Assembly (NCBI RefSeq): GCF_007990445.1
Contig: NZ_AP019841.1
Coordinates: forward strand, 1,054,001 to 1,118,000
From: Leptotrichia wadei
GTDB taxonomy: Bacteria; Fusobacteriota; Fusobacteriia; Fusobacteriales; Leptotrichiaceae
DNA: 64,000 nucleotides
Reading direction: 5' to 3'
In this document: one piece after another, positions 37,711 to 47,106 of the stretch
Numbering within the stretch: the stretch's first letter is position 1
How the letters are laid out: every line of letters starts with the position of its first letter
Notes under the pieces: generated by a model
Databases searched by the model: none
What the model was told of the DNA's origin: nothing
What the model saw: only the letters and a program-made list of their open reading frames with translations
Position numbers and translations under genes: made by a program

Positions 37711-40086
37711 ATGCAAAATAAACCGTTTATAGCTACAAGAGAATTAGTTGTATTTCCAGGCGTTGTAACTCCGATTTTTATCGGAAGGCAGTCAAGCCTG
37801 AAAAGTCTTGAAGAAGCAGTTGCAAGATTTGATAATAAGCTGATTCTTACGTCGCAAAAGGATGCGAATATAGAAGAGCCGAAATTTCCAGAAGATGTTT
37901 ATGAAACTGGAGTTTTAGTTCACATTATACAAACAGTAAAAATGCCAAATGGAAATGTAAAAGTGCTTGTTGAAGCTAAGCATAGAGTTCTTATCAATCA
38001 GTTTTCAAAAGATGAAAATGGCATTATTTATGCTGAATATGAAGAAATCTTTTCAAAGCCAATTGATGAAAGTAAAGCTGAGGCTTTGAAGCGTAAAGTT
38101 ATTGATGAATTTTCAAAATATGCAAAGAAAACTAATAAAGTGTTGCCTGATATTATTTATAATATAAAGGAAATTAGCAGCATTGACAAAGTTTTTGATT
38201 TGATCTGCACTAATCTTATGATTGCGACAGATGTGAAGCAAGGGCTTCTTGAAACGCTGGATGTGGAAGAAAGAGCCTATAAGATTTTAAGCATACTTGA
38301 AAGAGAAATTGAAATCTTTATGCTTGAAAGAGAAATTGAAAATCGTGTGAAGGAACAGATGGCAGAAGTTCAGAAAAACTATTATTTACGTGAAAAAATT
38401 AAGGTAATGCGTGAAGAAATGGGAGAAGGAACGGATTCTGACGAGGAATTGGAAGAACTTGATCAAAGAGTAAAGGATGCTAAAATTCCTCAGGATTTGA
38501 AGGATAAATTGGTAAAAGAGCTTTCAAGAATGAAGAAAATGCCTGATTTTTCTGCAGAATCTTCAGTAATTAGAACATATATTGAAACTGTGCTTGAATT
38601 ACCTTGGGAAGTTTCTACTAACGATGAAATTGATATAAAGAAAGCTGAAAAAATTCTGAATGAGGACCATTACGGATTGGAAGAAGTAAAAGAAAGAATT
38701 TTAGAATTTTTGGCAATAAAAAAATTAAACAATACATTAAAAGGTTCGATTATCTGTCTTGTAGGGCCTCCAGGTGTGGGTAAAACATCACTTGCACATT
38801 CGGTAGCCCGTGCAATGAACAGAAAATTTACAAGAATCTCGCTTGGTGGAGTAAGAGATGAGGCTGAAATTCGTGGACATAGAAGAACTTATGTAGGAGC
38901 AATGCCTGGAAGAATTATAAATTCATTGAAACAGGTTGGAGTGAATAATCCTGTAATGCTGTTTGATGAAATTGATAAAATGGCTTCTGACTTTAGAGGA
39001 GATCCTGCTTCAGCAATGCTGGAAGTATTAGATCCTGCACAAAATAACTCATTTGAAGACCATTACATTGATCATACTTTTGACTTGTCAAATGTATTTT
39101 TCATTTGTACAGCAAATGATTTGGGCGGAATTCCAGGACCGCTTCGTGACAGAATGGAAATTATTTCAATCGAGTCATACACAGAATTTGAAAAATTAAA
39201 TATTGCTAAAAAATATTTAATTCCTCAAACACAGGAAGAAAATGGATTAAAAGAATTTAAAATTTCATTTTCTGATAAAGCAGTCATGAAAATTATAAAT
39301 GAGTATACAAGAGAAGCTGGAGTTAGAAATTTACGAAGAGAAATTGGTAAATTATTTAGAAAGATAGCAAAGGAAATACTTTTATCAAAATCTGACAGCA
39401 AGAAAATCTCTGTTTCTGAAGCAAAAGTCAAGAAATATTTGGGAAATGCCAAATTCAGAATTGATAAAATTAAAGAAAAAGAAGGTAAAATCGGTGTTGT
39501 AAATGGACTTGCATGGACAGCGGTTGGAGGAACAACTCTGGAAGTGCAGGCGGTAAAAATGGAAGGGAAAGGTGTGCTGCAGCTTACTGGGAAGCTGGGA
39601 GATGTAATGAAGGAATCAGCTAGAGTGGCATATTCTTATGTACGGCACATAAAAAATGAACTTGGAATAAAAGAAAAATTCAATGAAACAACAGATGTTC
39701 ACTTACACTTTCCTGAAGGAGCAGTACCAAAAGACGGACCATCAGCAGGAATAACAATTACAACAGCAATAATTTCAGTATTGACTAATAAGGAAGTTAG
39801 ACAAGATGTGGCAATGACTGGAGAAATTACGATTACTGGAGAAGTTCTGGCAGTTGGCGGAATTAAAGAAAAGGTAATCGGAGCTCATAGAGTCGGAATA
39901 AGAGATGTTGTGCTTCCTTTTGATAATAAAGTTGATACAGAGGAACTTCCAAAGGAAATTGCAGACCAGATGAAATTTTATTTTGCAAAAACGTATGATG
40001 ATGTGAAAAAGATTGTTTTTGTGGATAAGAAAGATTCAGAAAAGAAAAAAGAAGCAAAGAAAAGCGAGACTGCAAAAGAAAAATAA
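37711..40086 (+). CDS. lon: ATP-dependent protease Lon
   Basis: Homohexameric AAA+ serine protease. The N-terminal LON substrate domain (FIATRELVVFPGVVTPIFIGR) is followed by Walker A GPPGVGKTS, Walker B PVMLFDEIDKM and the protease domain with catalytic Ser in PKDGPSAGITITTA and its Lys partner in the GGIKEKVIGAHR block. I chose the ATG at 37711, which has AAAGGAG 6 bp upstream; an ATG at 37696 precedes that site. 791 residues, with a Lys-rich tail. Confidence 0.97.
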   Translation: MQNKPFIATRELVVFPGVVTPIFIGRQSSLKSLEEAVARFDNKLILTSQKDANIEEPKFPEDVYETGVLVHIIQTVKMPNGNVKVLVEAKHRVLINQFSKDENGIIYAEYEEIFSKPIDESKAEALKRKVIDEFSKYAKKTNKVLPDIIYNIKEISSIDKVFDLICTNLMIATDVKQGLLETLDVEERAYKILSILEREIEIFMLEREIENRVKEQMAEVQKNYYLREKIKVMREEMGEGTDSDEELEELDQRVKDAKIPQDLKDKLVKELSRMKKMPDFSAESSVIRTYIETVLELPWEVSTNDEIDIKKAEKILNEDHYGLEEVKERILEFLAIKKLNNTLKGSIICLVGPPGVGKTSLAHSVARAMNRKFTRISLGGVRDEAEIRGHRRTYVGAMPGRIINSLKQVGVNNPVMLFDEIDKMASDFRGDPASAMLEVLDPAQNNSFEDHYIDHTFDLSNVFFICTANDLGGIPGPLRDRMEIISIESYTEFEKLNIAKKYLIPQTQEENGLKEFKISFSDKAVMKIINEYTREAGVRNLRREIGKLFRKIAKEILLSKSDSKKISVSEAKVKKYLGNAKFRIDKIKEKEGKIGVVNGLAWTAVGGTTLEVQAVKMEGKGVLQLTGKLGDVMKESARVAYSYVRHIKNELGIKEKFNETTDVHLHFPEGAVPKDGPSAGITITTAIISVLTNKEVRQDVAMTGEITITGEVLAVGGIKEKVIGAHRVGIRDVVLPFDNKVDTEELPKEIADQMKFYFAKTYDDVKKIVFVDKKDSEKKKEAKKSETAKEK

Positions 40087-40122
40087 TAAAAAGATAATTA
40101 TTTAAAAAATACGATGAATTTT

Positions 40123-40157
40123 ATTAGGATGATTGATTTTATCATCCTAATTTTTTA
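40123..40157 (+). terminator. Terminator after lon
   Basis: ATTAGGATGA (40123-40132) pairs perfectly with TCATCCTAAT (40142-40151) and runs into a T-tract. Confidence 0.85.
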
Positions 40158-40173
40158 ATTTATTTTTTTATTA

Positions 40174-40194
40174 CAAGGAGTTCAAGACCCCTTG
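40174..40194. repeat. Dispersed CAAGGAGTTCAAGACCCCTTG palindrome, copy 3
   Basis: Imperfect palindrome between convergent lon and metH, of the same family as 25109-25128 and (inverted) 19945-19965. Confidence 0.55.
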
Positions 40195-40247
40195 TTAAGT
40201 AGAGGTTATACAATCTATTGATCTAATGGGAATCTATTTCATAAGAA

Positions 40248-40278
40248 AAGTGCATTACAACTTTAAAGTAATACACTT
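40248..40278 (-). terminator. Candidate metH terminator
   Basis: Read on the minus strand, an 11-bp stem (one U-G pair) AAGTGTATTAC/GTAATGCACTT lies 13 bp past the metH stop codon. The U-tract after it is short. Confidence 0.5.
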
Positions 40279-40291
40279 CACTTACAAAATT

Positions 40292-43200
40292 TTACATATT
40301 AAAATATTTACAGAACGGTTGTGAGAATACAATTGCGCTTACTGTCGCTTCCGGGTACATCATAAATTCTTCCGTCAATGTAATTCCATATCTTTCTGGT
40401 TTCAATAAATTAAACAGTTTTCTTTGGTCGCTTAAGTCTGGGCAGGCTGGATAGCCGAAAGAATAACGGTTTCCTTGATATTGGGCATTTAAAATCTCGT
40501 TTAGAGAGATATTTTTGTCAATGATTCCAACATCTTGACGCATCATTTTGTGAATATATTCAGATGTTGCTTCGGCAAGCTCCAGTCCAATAGAATTTAC
40601 AATATGCCCTCTGTAAAATTCGCCTTTTTCCTTTAATTCATTGGAAACAAGTCTTGATTTTTCTCCAGCAGTTGCGACAAAAAATCCGATGTAGTCGATT
40701 CCTTCTGGACTTACATAATCATTTAGCGATAAATATTGTCCATATTTTTGTCTTGGAAAATCAAAAGTTTCCAAAACTGTTGACAAATCATCTGATAGAA
40801 TTTCAATTTTAAAGTCATCTTTTCTTTTTCCAGCTTTTCTACGTGCAGGGAAAAATTTATAAATAGCCTTTATATCAAAGTATTCATCGCCATTTTCGAC
40901 AATGTCTAAAATTTCATTGTATAATTTTATTGTTCTAGGATCTTGTTTTTCAATCAAATTATTTACAATCCATTTCATTCCAAGATGTTTTCCGATAAGC
41001 ATTTGCAAGTTTACAAATGGAAATACATCCTTTGCCTTTATATTTGTTAAAATTTGCTTATTCAAAGTTTGCGGCTTGTAAATTTTTTCAAAGTTATATT
41101 TCGGCAGTTCAACTTTTGAAAAGTCGAATGTTCCATCAGCATCTTTAATATCACTTACTGTCGGTTTAACCTTCAGTTGTTCAAGTTTTTTCGCATCTTT
41201 AATTGTTACTAATTCTCTACGTTTTTGCAAGTGTTCCTTAAATTCTTCAAATTTTTTCTCATCAATCATTTTATTTAAATCAGAAAGTGCAGTCATTGCA
41301 TCTCTTGAGTAAATTACAATATTATTTTTATAGGCAGGCTCAATTTTGTTTACAGTAAATTTTTCTGTAAGTGCAGCACCTCCCACAAATATCGGAATAT
41401 CAATTCCAGCTTCACGTAGAACTTCCATAGTATTTACCATTTCTGTGGCAGATTTTACAAGAAGTCCAGAAAGCCCGAGAAAATCAGCTTTATGTTCGAT
41501 AATTGCTTCACGAATTTTTTCTGCAGAAGCATTGATTCCAAGGTCAATTACTTCATAACCGTTATTTCCAATAATTATTCCAACCAGATTTTTTCCAATG
41601 TCGTGGACATCCCCTTTTACAGTTGCCATAACTACTTTTCCTTTTACAGATGACTCATCTTTTTTCATAAATTGTTCCAGATGCGAGACAGAAGCCTTCA
41701 TAACTTCAGCACTTTGAAGAACTTCAGCAACGATTAAGTCATTGTTGTTAAACAATCTTCCAACTTCATCCATTCCAGTCATTAAAGGCCCGTTTATAAT
41801 TTCAATTGGTGAATATTTTTTCAATAATTCATCCAGTAAAATTGTCAAGTCCTTTTTACTTCCTTCTACAACCAAGTTTGCAACTTTTTCTTCAGTAGTT
41901 AGGTTACTTGTATCAGCAACTTTTTTTACAGCCTTTTTTTCACGATAGAAATTTGCAAATTTTGATACATTTTCATCATTTGTATGAAATAAAATGTTTT
42001 CTGACAGTTCTTTTTCTTCATCTGAAATTTCATTCATCGGAATAACTTTTTCTGTATTTATAATTGCATAATCAAGTCCAGCCTCATAAGCCTTTTGCAT
42101 ATAATAAGTGTTTAAAACTTCCCTTCCAGCAATCGGCAGTCCAAATGAAACGTTGCTCACTCCAAGAATTGTCTTTACATTCGGCATTTCTGCTTTAATT
42201 TGCCTAATTGCCTCAATTGTTGCTGTAGCAGATCCGATGTACTTTTGATCTCCTGTTGCAACTGGGAAGACTAATGTGTCAAAAATTATATCCCTTTCAT
42301 CAATCCCATATTTTTTTGTAAGCAGTTCATAGCTTCTTCTGGCAACTTTCAATTTTTTCTCAACAGAAACAGCCATACCTTCCTCATCAATTAGTCCAAC
42401 AACAACAGAAGCCCCAAAATCCTTAATAACTTTTGCCATATCAGTAAATTTCTTTTCCCCATCTTCAAGGTTAATCGAATTTATAATTCCTTTCCCTTGC
42501 AAGTAAGTAAGTCCTTCTTTAACAACATTTATATCAGTTGAGTCAATCATAAGCGGAACTTTAGCAAATTTTGCCACTTTATCTAAAAATGCCTTCATAT
42601 CGGCAATCTCGTCTCTATCAGGATTCGCAAGACAAATATCAATTACATCCGCACGTCCCTTAATCTGAAGTCTAGCAACTTCTGTCGCCTCGTCAAATTT
42701 CTCGCTGGCAATTAAGTTTTTAAAAATACGTGAACCAATTACATTTGTACGTTCCCCCACGTAAATTGGTCGATCTTTTGGCGTTTCCAAGGCTATTAAT
42801 CCAGAAACATCGTTAAAATCTTTATTTTTATCAATAACTCTTGGTTCATAATTTATACTTTTTTCCTTAATTCTTTGAATGTGTTCAGGCGTAGTTCCGC
42901 AGCATCCACCAACAATATTTAAATAATGGTTTTGGAAAAACGGTTCAATTTTAGCTGACAATGTGTCTGGAGTTTCCTCATATTCCCCGTCTTCATTAGG
43001 CAATCCTGCATTTGGATAAACTGAAATATAAGTATTTGAAATATTATTCAATGTTTTTAAGAACTGTGTCATAAATTCAGGTCCAGTTGCACAATTTAGC
43101 CCCACAGAAAATGGATTCATGTGATTTACAGCATAATAAAAGGCATCTGCAGTTTGCCCTGCAAGCGTAGTTCCTGTACTTTCAATCGTAAATGACAGCA

Positions 43201-43798
43201 TTAACGGAACAGTATAATTTTCTTCCATAGCCTTTTTAAGCCCCAAATAAGCTGCTTTCAAGTTTCTTGTATCTTGGATCGTTTCAAATAGAATCAAGTC
43301 GACTCCACCAGCCAGAAGCCCTGAAACAGCGGTATAATAATTGTGAATAAGTTCTTCAAAGGTAACTCCGCCAGTAACACTGATTGACTTGTTAGAAGGC
43401 CCTAGAGCTCCTGCAACATAAAGATTTCGTGTAACTTCAGGATGTTCACTTCTATATTCTGCAATAGCTTCATTTACAAGTTTTGCAGCCCTTTTATTCA
43501 TTTCAAAAACTTTGTCTTCCAAGTCATAGTCCTTTAATACAATTTCTAAAGCTCCAAAACTGTTAGTTTCAATAATATCACTTCCAGCTTCCAGATATTT
43601 TTTATGAATATTCTTAATAATATCAGGTCTTTTCAGCACAAGATAATCATTACATCCTTCATATTTTTCTCCGCCAAAGTCATCAGCAGTCAAATTTTCT
43701 CGCTGAATCATTGTTCCCATTGCTCCATCCAGCATTAGTATTTTATTTTTTAGATCATTTTGTAATAAATTATATGAATTTTTATATTTATTTTCCAT
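40292..43798 (-). CDS. metH: Cobalamin-dependent methionine synthase
   Basis: Transfers a methyl group from 5-methyltetrahydrofolate to homocysteine through B12. All four modules are present in 1168 residues: homocysteine domain (DGAMGTMIQ; zinc-site VGGCCGTTPEHI), pterin domain (ERTNVIGSRIF onward), B12 cap and binding domain with the axial-ligand motif DVHDIGKNLVG, and the C-terminal SAM reactivation domain (GYPACPD). AGGAG lies upstream of the ATG. I saw no cobalamin or SAM riboswitch in the roughly 280 bp upstream. Confidence 0.97.
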   Translation of the reverse strand: MENKYKNSYNLLQNDLKNKILMLDGAMGTMIQRENLTADDFGGEKYEGCNDYLVLKRPDIIKNIHKKYLEAGSDIIETNSFGALEIVLKDYDLEDKVFEMNKRAAKLVNEAIAEYRSEHPEVTRNLYVAGALGPSNKSISVTGGVTFEELIHNYYTAVSGLLAGGVDLILFETIQDTRNLKAAYLGLKKAMEENYTVPLMLSFTIESTGTTLAGQTADAFYYAVNHMNPFSVGLNCATGPEFMTQFLKTLNNISNTYISVYPNAGLPNEDGEYEETPDTLSAKIEPFFQNHYLNIVGGCCGTTPEHIQRIKEKSINYEPRVIDKNKDFNDVSGLIALETPKDRPIYVGERTNVIGSRIFKNLIASEKFDEATEVARLQIKGRADVIDICLANPDRDEIADMKAFLDKVAKFAKVPLMIDSTDINVVKEGLTYLQGKGIINSINLEDGEKKFTDMAKVIKDFGASVVVGLIDEEGMAVSVEKKLKVARRSYELLTKKYGIDERDIIFDTLVFPVATGDQKYIGSATATIEAIRQIKAEMPNVKTILGVSNVSFGLPIAGREVLNTYYMQKAYEAGLDYAIINTEKVIPMNEISDEEKELSENILFHTNDENVSKFANFYREKKAVKKVADTSNLTTEEKVANLVVEGSKKDLTILLDELLKKYSPIEIINGPLMTGMDEVGRLFNNNDLIVAEVLQSAEVMKASVSHLEQFMKKDESSVKGKVVMATVKGDVHDIGKNLVGIIIGNNGYEVIDLGINASAEKIREAIIEHKADFLGLSGLLVKSATEMVNTMEVLREAGIDIPIFVGGAALTEKFTVNKIEPAYKNNIVIYSRDAMTALSDLNKMIDEKKFEEFKEHLQKRRELVTIKDAKKLEQLKVKPTVSDIKDADGTFDFSKVELPKYNFEKIYKPQTLNKQILTNIKAKDVFPFVNLQMLIGKHLGMKWIVNNLIEKQDPRTIKLYNEILDIVENGDEYFDIKAIYKFFPARRKAGKRKDDFKIEILSDDLSTVLETFDFPRQKYGQYLSLNDYVSPEGIDYIGFFVATAGEKSRLVSNELKEKGEFYRGHIVNSIGLELAEATSEYIHKMMRQDVGIIDKNISLNEILNAQYQGNRYSFGYPACPDLSDQRKLFNLLKPERYGITLTEEFMMYPEATVSAIVFSQPFCKYFNM

Positions 43799-44074
43799 AA
43801 TTTGCTCAACTCCTGTAAGTAAATTTATATTACTTTATTCTATCATAAAAAAATCTGTGTGTATATAGAAATTAATTTTATTTTTCATAAATTTATATAT
43901 TTTTATTATTTCATCTCCAATCGTCATTTTTCCTATATCTTTAGAAATAATAATAAATAATCATTTGTCCATATATAAAATATATAATTAATAAATCCCT
44001 TTATTTATCAACTTAGAAAACTCTTTAATCAAAAATTAAAAATAATCTTATTGAAAAATTTTCAAAAATAAGAT

Positions 44075-44133
44075 ACACTACATATACGGTAAAAAAATCA
44101 AAATAAACACAACATATTGTGTTTTTGTATAAT
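44075..44133 (+). promoter_or_regulatory. nrd promoter with two NrdR-box-like sites
   Basis: ACACTACATATACGGT (44075-44090) and ACACAACATATTGTGT (44107-44122) are 16-bp sites whose starts are 32 bp apart, the three-turn spacing known for NrdR box pairs. The second fits the ACAC...GTGT consensus well. A TATAAT at 44128-44133 follows, so the second box covers the -35 region. NrdR repression is inferred; no nrdR gene is in the window. The rest of the 43799-44172 gap is AT-rich with nothing recognisable. Confidence 0.65.
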
Positions 44134-44172
44134 AAAATGAAAAATATATATAAATTTAAAGGAGAAAAGAGA

Positions 44173-44412
44173 ATGAAAAAATTAGTGAAATTTGAAAAAA
44201 ATGACTGTAATCCATGTGCAATGGTGTCAGACTTATTAGATAAAAAAGGTGTAGAATACGAAAGAATAAATCCCTTTGATAATCCAGAATTGGCTGTAAA
44301 ATACAGAGTGAGAAGTGTTCCAACAGTAATTTTATTTGAAGAAAATGAAGAAGTGAAAAGAACAATTGGATTCAAGCCGGAAGAAATTAATGAAATTATT
44401 TCAATGATGTAA
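44173..44412 (+). CDS. nrdH: Glutaredoxin-like NrdH redoxin
   Basis: Small thioredoxin-fold protein (79 residues) that re-reduces class Ib ribonucleotide reductase. Redox motif CNPC is near the N-terminus and the cis-Pro strand SVPTVILF follows. The ATG at 44173 follows AAAGGAG; an upstream ATG at 44119 would add 18 residues ahead of that site. The CNPC motif differs from the classical NrdH CVQC, so a generic thioredoxin-like protein is possible, but nrdI and nrdE follow directly. Confidence 0.82.
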   Translation: MKKLVKFEKNDCNPCAMVSDLLDKKGVEYERINPFDNPELAVKYRVRSVPTVILFEENEEVKRTIGFKPEEINEIISMM

Positions 44413-44461
44413 TTAAAAAATAATTTGAGCTAACAATACAATTTAAATTAATTAATAATAC

Positions 44462-44508
44462 TACTCAAAACAATTTTTATTAAAATATTCAGTTTTGAGT
44501 ATATTTTT
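44462..44508 (+). terminator. Attenuator-like hairpin between nrdH and nrdI
   Basis: TACTCAAAAC (44462-44471) pairs perfectly with GTTTTGAGTA (44492-44501), with a 20-nt loop and a short U-rich tail. It may cut nrdH transcripts or lower nrdIE expression. Confidence 0.5.
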
Positions 44509-44558
44509 ACAAAAAAATCAGGAAATTCATCAAAAATGAAAAAAGTAAGGTGAAATCA

Positions 44559-44936
44559 ATGTATATATATTACGATTCAAAAACAGGAAATGTCCAAAGA
44601 TTTGTAAAAAAAATGGAAAGACAACGTTCAGATTGGCATTTTATAAAAATAGATCCAAATATGAAAATTGAAAATGAAGGGCATTTTCTGACATTTACAA
44701 CAAAAATTGGAGAAGTTCCAGAAATGACGGATAAATTTTTAGAAAATGAAAATAATAGCAAATTGATAAAATCAGTAAGTTCCAGCGGAAATAGAAACTG
44801 GGGAGTATTTTTTGCAGTGGCGGCTGATAAAATTCAGGAAAAATATGGAATTCCAGTTTTAATGAAATTTGAATTGTCGGGAACTAATACGGAAGTGGAA
44901 AATTATATAAATTATCTGGAAAATAATTATAAATAA
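44559..44936 (+). CDS. nrdI: NrdI flavodoxin-like protein
   Basis: FMN protein (125 residues) that supplies the oxidant to assemble the dimanganese-tyrosyl cofactor of NrdF. The start YIYYDSKTGNVQRFVKKM is the family's phosphate-binding loop, with SSSGNRNWGVFFAVAADKI further on. The ATG at 44559 follows AAGGTGA; a GTG at 44550 overlaps that site. It precedes nrdE by 17 bp. Confidence 0.92.
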   Translation: MYIYYDSKTGNVQRFVKKMERQRSDWHFIKIDPNMKIENEGHFLTFTTKIGEVPEMTDKFLENENNSKLIKSVSSSGNRNWGVFFAVAADKIQEKYGIPVLMKFELSGTNTEVENYINYLENNYK

Positions 44937-44953
44937 TAAATAGGAGATGAAAA

Positions 44954-47053
44954 ATGGTTGATAACAGAGCTAAAAAGTGGATATACTTAAATAATGAAAT
45001 AATGGTTAAAAAAGGTGAAGATTTTCAGCTTGAAAAGGATAAAGAAGCAGTTTATTCATATTTTGTAGATTATGTAAATAAAAATACAGTATTTTTTCAT
45101 AATTTAGAAGAAAAAATGAGATATTTAATAAAAAATGACTATTATATCGATTTTTATCAAATGTATAGTCATGATGAAATTAAAGAGCTTTTTAAAATGG
45201 TTTATGATAAGAAATTTAGATTCGCTTCATTTATGAGTGCTTCTAAATTTTATCAAAGTTATGCGTTGATGGATGATACTGGAGAGAAATTTTTAGAGAG
45301 ATATGAGGATAGAATTTCGGCTGTTTCATTGTATTTGGCACAGGGGAACTTTGAGAAGGCAAAAGAATATGCTTTGATGTTAATAAATCAAGAATATCAA
45401 CCAGCTACTCCTACTTTTTTAAATTCTGGGAAAAAAAGATCAGGAGAACTTGTTTCGTGCTTTCTAGATGAAATGGGAGATAATTTGAGTGGAATTGGAT
45501 ATATTTTTGACTCATCTATGAAATTGTCTTCGATTGGTGGAGGAGTTGCGATTAACTTGTCTAAAATTAGAGCAAGAGGTGAAGCTATAAAAGGTGTAGA
45601 AGGTAGGGCCTCTGGAGTTTTACCAATTATGAAAATTTTAGAAGATATTTTTTCTTATGCAAATCAATTGGGACAAAGAGCTGGAGCTGGGGCAGTTTAC
45701 TTGAATGTTTTTCACTCAGACATTAACGAATTTTTAGACAGTAAAAAAATAAATGTCGATGAAAAAATTAGAATAAAATCACTATCAATTGGAGTTATCG
45801 TTCCAGACAAATTTATGCAGTTAGCAATGGAAGATGAAGTTTGCTATACATTTAATCCACACACAGTATTTTTAGAATACGGACAATACTTGGACGAAAT
45901 GGATATGAACGAAATGTACGAAAAATTAGTTGATAATCCAAATGTTAAAAAGAAAAAAATAAATGCAAGAGAACTTCTTGTAAAAATTTCTCAAACACAA
46001 AAAGAAAGCGGATACCCTTATTTATTCTTTAAAGATAATGTAAATAAGGAACACGCATTAAAAGGAATTGGAACGGTTAAATTCTCAAATTTGTGTACTG
46101 AAATAATGCAATTGTCAGAAGTTTCAGATATTAATGCTTATTATGAAGAAGATACGATAAGAAGAGGAATATCATGTAACTTAGGTTCATTAAATATTGC
46201 AACTGTTATGGAAAATAAAAGAATAAAAGAAGCTACGAAAGCTGCAATTGATTCACTTACAATGGTTTCAGATTTAACAAACATTGATGTTGTTCCAACA
46301 ATTAAAAAAGCAAATGAGGAATTACATTCTGTAGGACTTGGAGCAATGAATTTACATGGATTCTTAGCTAAAAACTTCATTATGTATGAAAGCAAAGAAG
46401 CACTTGATTTTTGTAATGTATTCTTTATGATGGTTAATTTCTATTCATTGGAAAGATCAATGGAAATAGCCAGAGAAAAAGGAGAAACATTCAAAGATTT
46501 TGAAAGATCCGAATACGCCAACGGAAACTACTTCAATAAATATGTGACAAAAGAATACATGCCTCAAACAGAAAAAGTAAAATCACTATTTGAAGGAATC
46601 TACATCCCAACAAAAGAAGACTGGGCAAACTTAAAAGAGCAAGTAATGAAACATGGAGTCTACAACGCCTACCGAATGGCAATCGCTCCAAACCAGTCAA
46701 CATCCTACATAATGAACTCCACAGCCTCAGTAATGCCAGTAGTTGACACAATCGAAGTAAGAGAATATGGAGATAGTACAACTTTCTATCCAATGCCATA
46801 CTTAACAAATGACAACTTCTTCTTCTATAAATCAGCCTACGATATGGATCAAAAAAATATCTTGAAATTGATTTCTGTAATTCAAAGACACGTAGATCAA
46901 GGAATATCAACTATTTTGTATACGAAGAGTACAGATAGTACTAGGGATTTGGCTAGACTTTATATTTATGCACATAGGCTGGGGTTGAAGTCGCTTTATT
47001 ATACTCGGACTAGGAAGGCTACTATTGAGGAGTGTATTTCATGTTCGGTGTAA
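44954..47053 (+). CDS. nrdE: Class Ib ribonucleotide reductase, alpha subunit
   Basis: Catalytic subunit reducing ribonucleoside diphosphates, 699 residues. Class Ib hallmarks are the absence of an ATP-cone, the YQPATPTFLNSGKKRSGELVSCF region with the first active-site Cys, the NLCTEIMQ loop, the SCNLGSLNIA motif and the C-terminal CxxC (ECISCSV) reduced by NrdH. The C-terminal third (about 46500-46860) uses many more C-ending codons than the rest. The partner nrdF is displaced 3.5 kb downstream. Confidence 0.95.
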   Translation: MVDNRAKKWIYLNNEIMVKKGEDFQLEKDKEAVYSYFVDYVNKNTVFFHNLEEKMRYLIKNDYYIDFYQMYSHDEIKELFKMVYDKKFRFASFMSASKFYQSYALMDDTGEKFLERYEDRISAVSLYLAQGNFEKAKEYALMLINQEYQPATPTFLNSGKKRSGELVSCFLDEMGDNLSGIGYIFDSSMKLSSIGGGVAINLSKIRARGEAIKGVEGRASGVLPIMKILEDIFSYANQLGQRAGAGAVYLNVFHSDINEFLDSKKINVDEKIRIKSLSIGVIVPDKFMQLAMEDEVCYTFNPHTVFLEYGQYLDEMDMNEMYEKLVDNPNVKKKKINARELLVKISQTQKESGYPYLFFKDNVNKEHALKGIGTVKFSNLCTEIMQLSEVSDINAYYEEDTIRRGISCNLGSLNIATVMENKRIKEATKAAIDSLTMVSDLTNIDVVPTIKKANEELHSVGLGAMNLHGFLAKNFIMYESKEALDFCNVFFMMVNFYSLERSMEIAREKGETFKDFERSEYANGNYFNKYVTKEYMPQTEKVKSLFEGIYIPTKEDWANLKEQVMKHGVYNAYRMAIAPNQSTSYIMNSTASVMPVVDTIEVREYGDSTTFYPMPYLTNDNFFFYKSAYDMDQKNILKLISVIQRHVDQGISTILYTKSTDSTRDLARLYIYAHRLGLKSLYYTRTRKATIEECISCSV

Positions 47054-47106
47054 GACGATAAAAAATTAAGAAATTTAGTAATATTAAATTATTATTTTGA
47101 TTTCAT

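Noticed and set aside
43799-44100. Possible cobalamin or SAM riboswitch upstream of metH
   Set aside because: No B12-box or SAM-I core sequence could be found; the region is plain AT-rich DNA.
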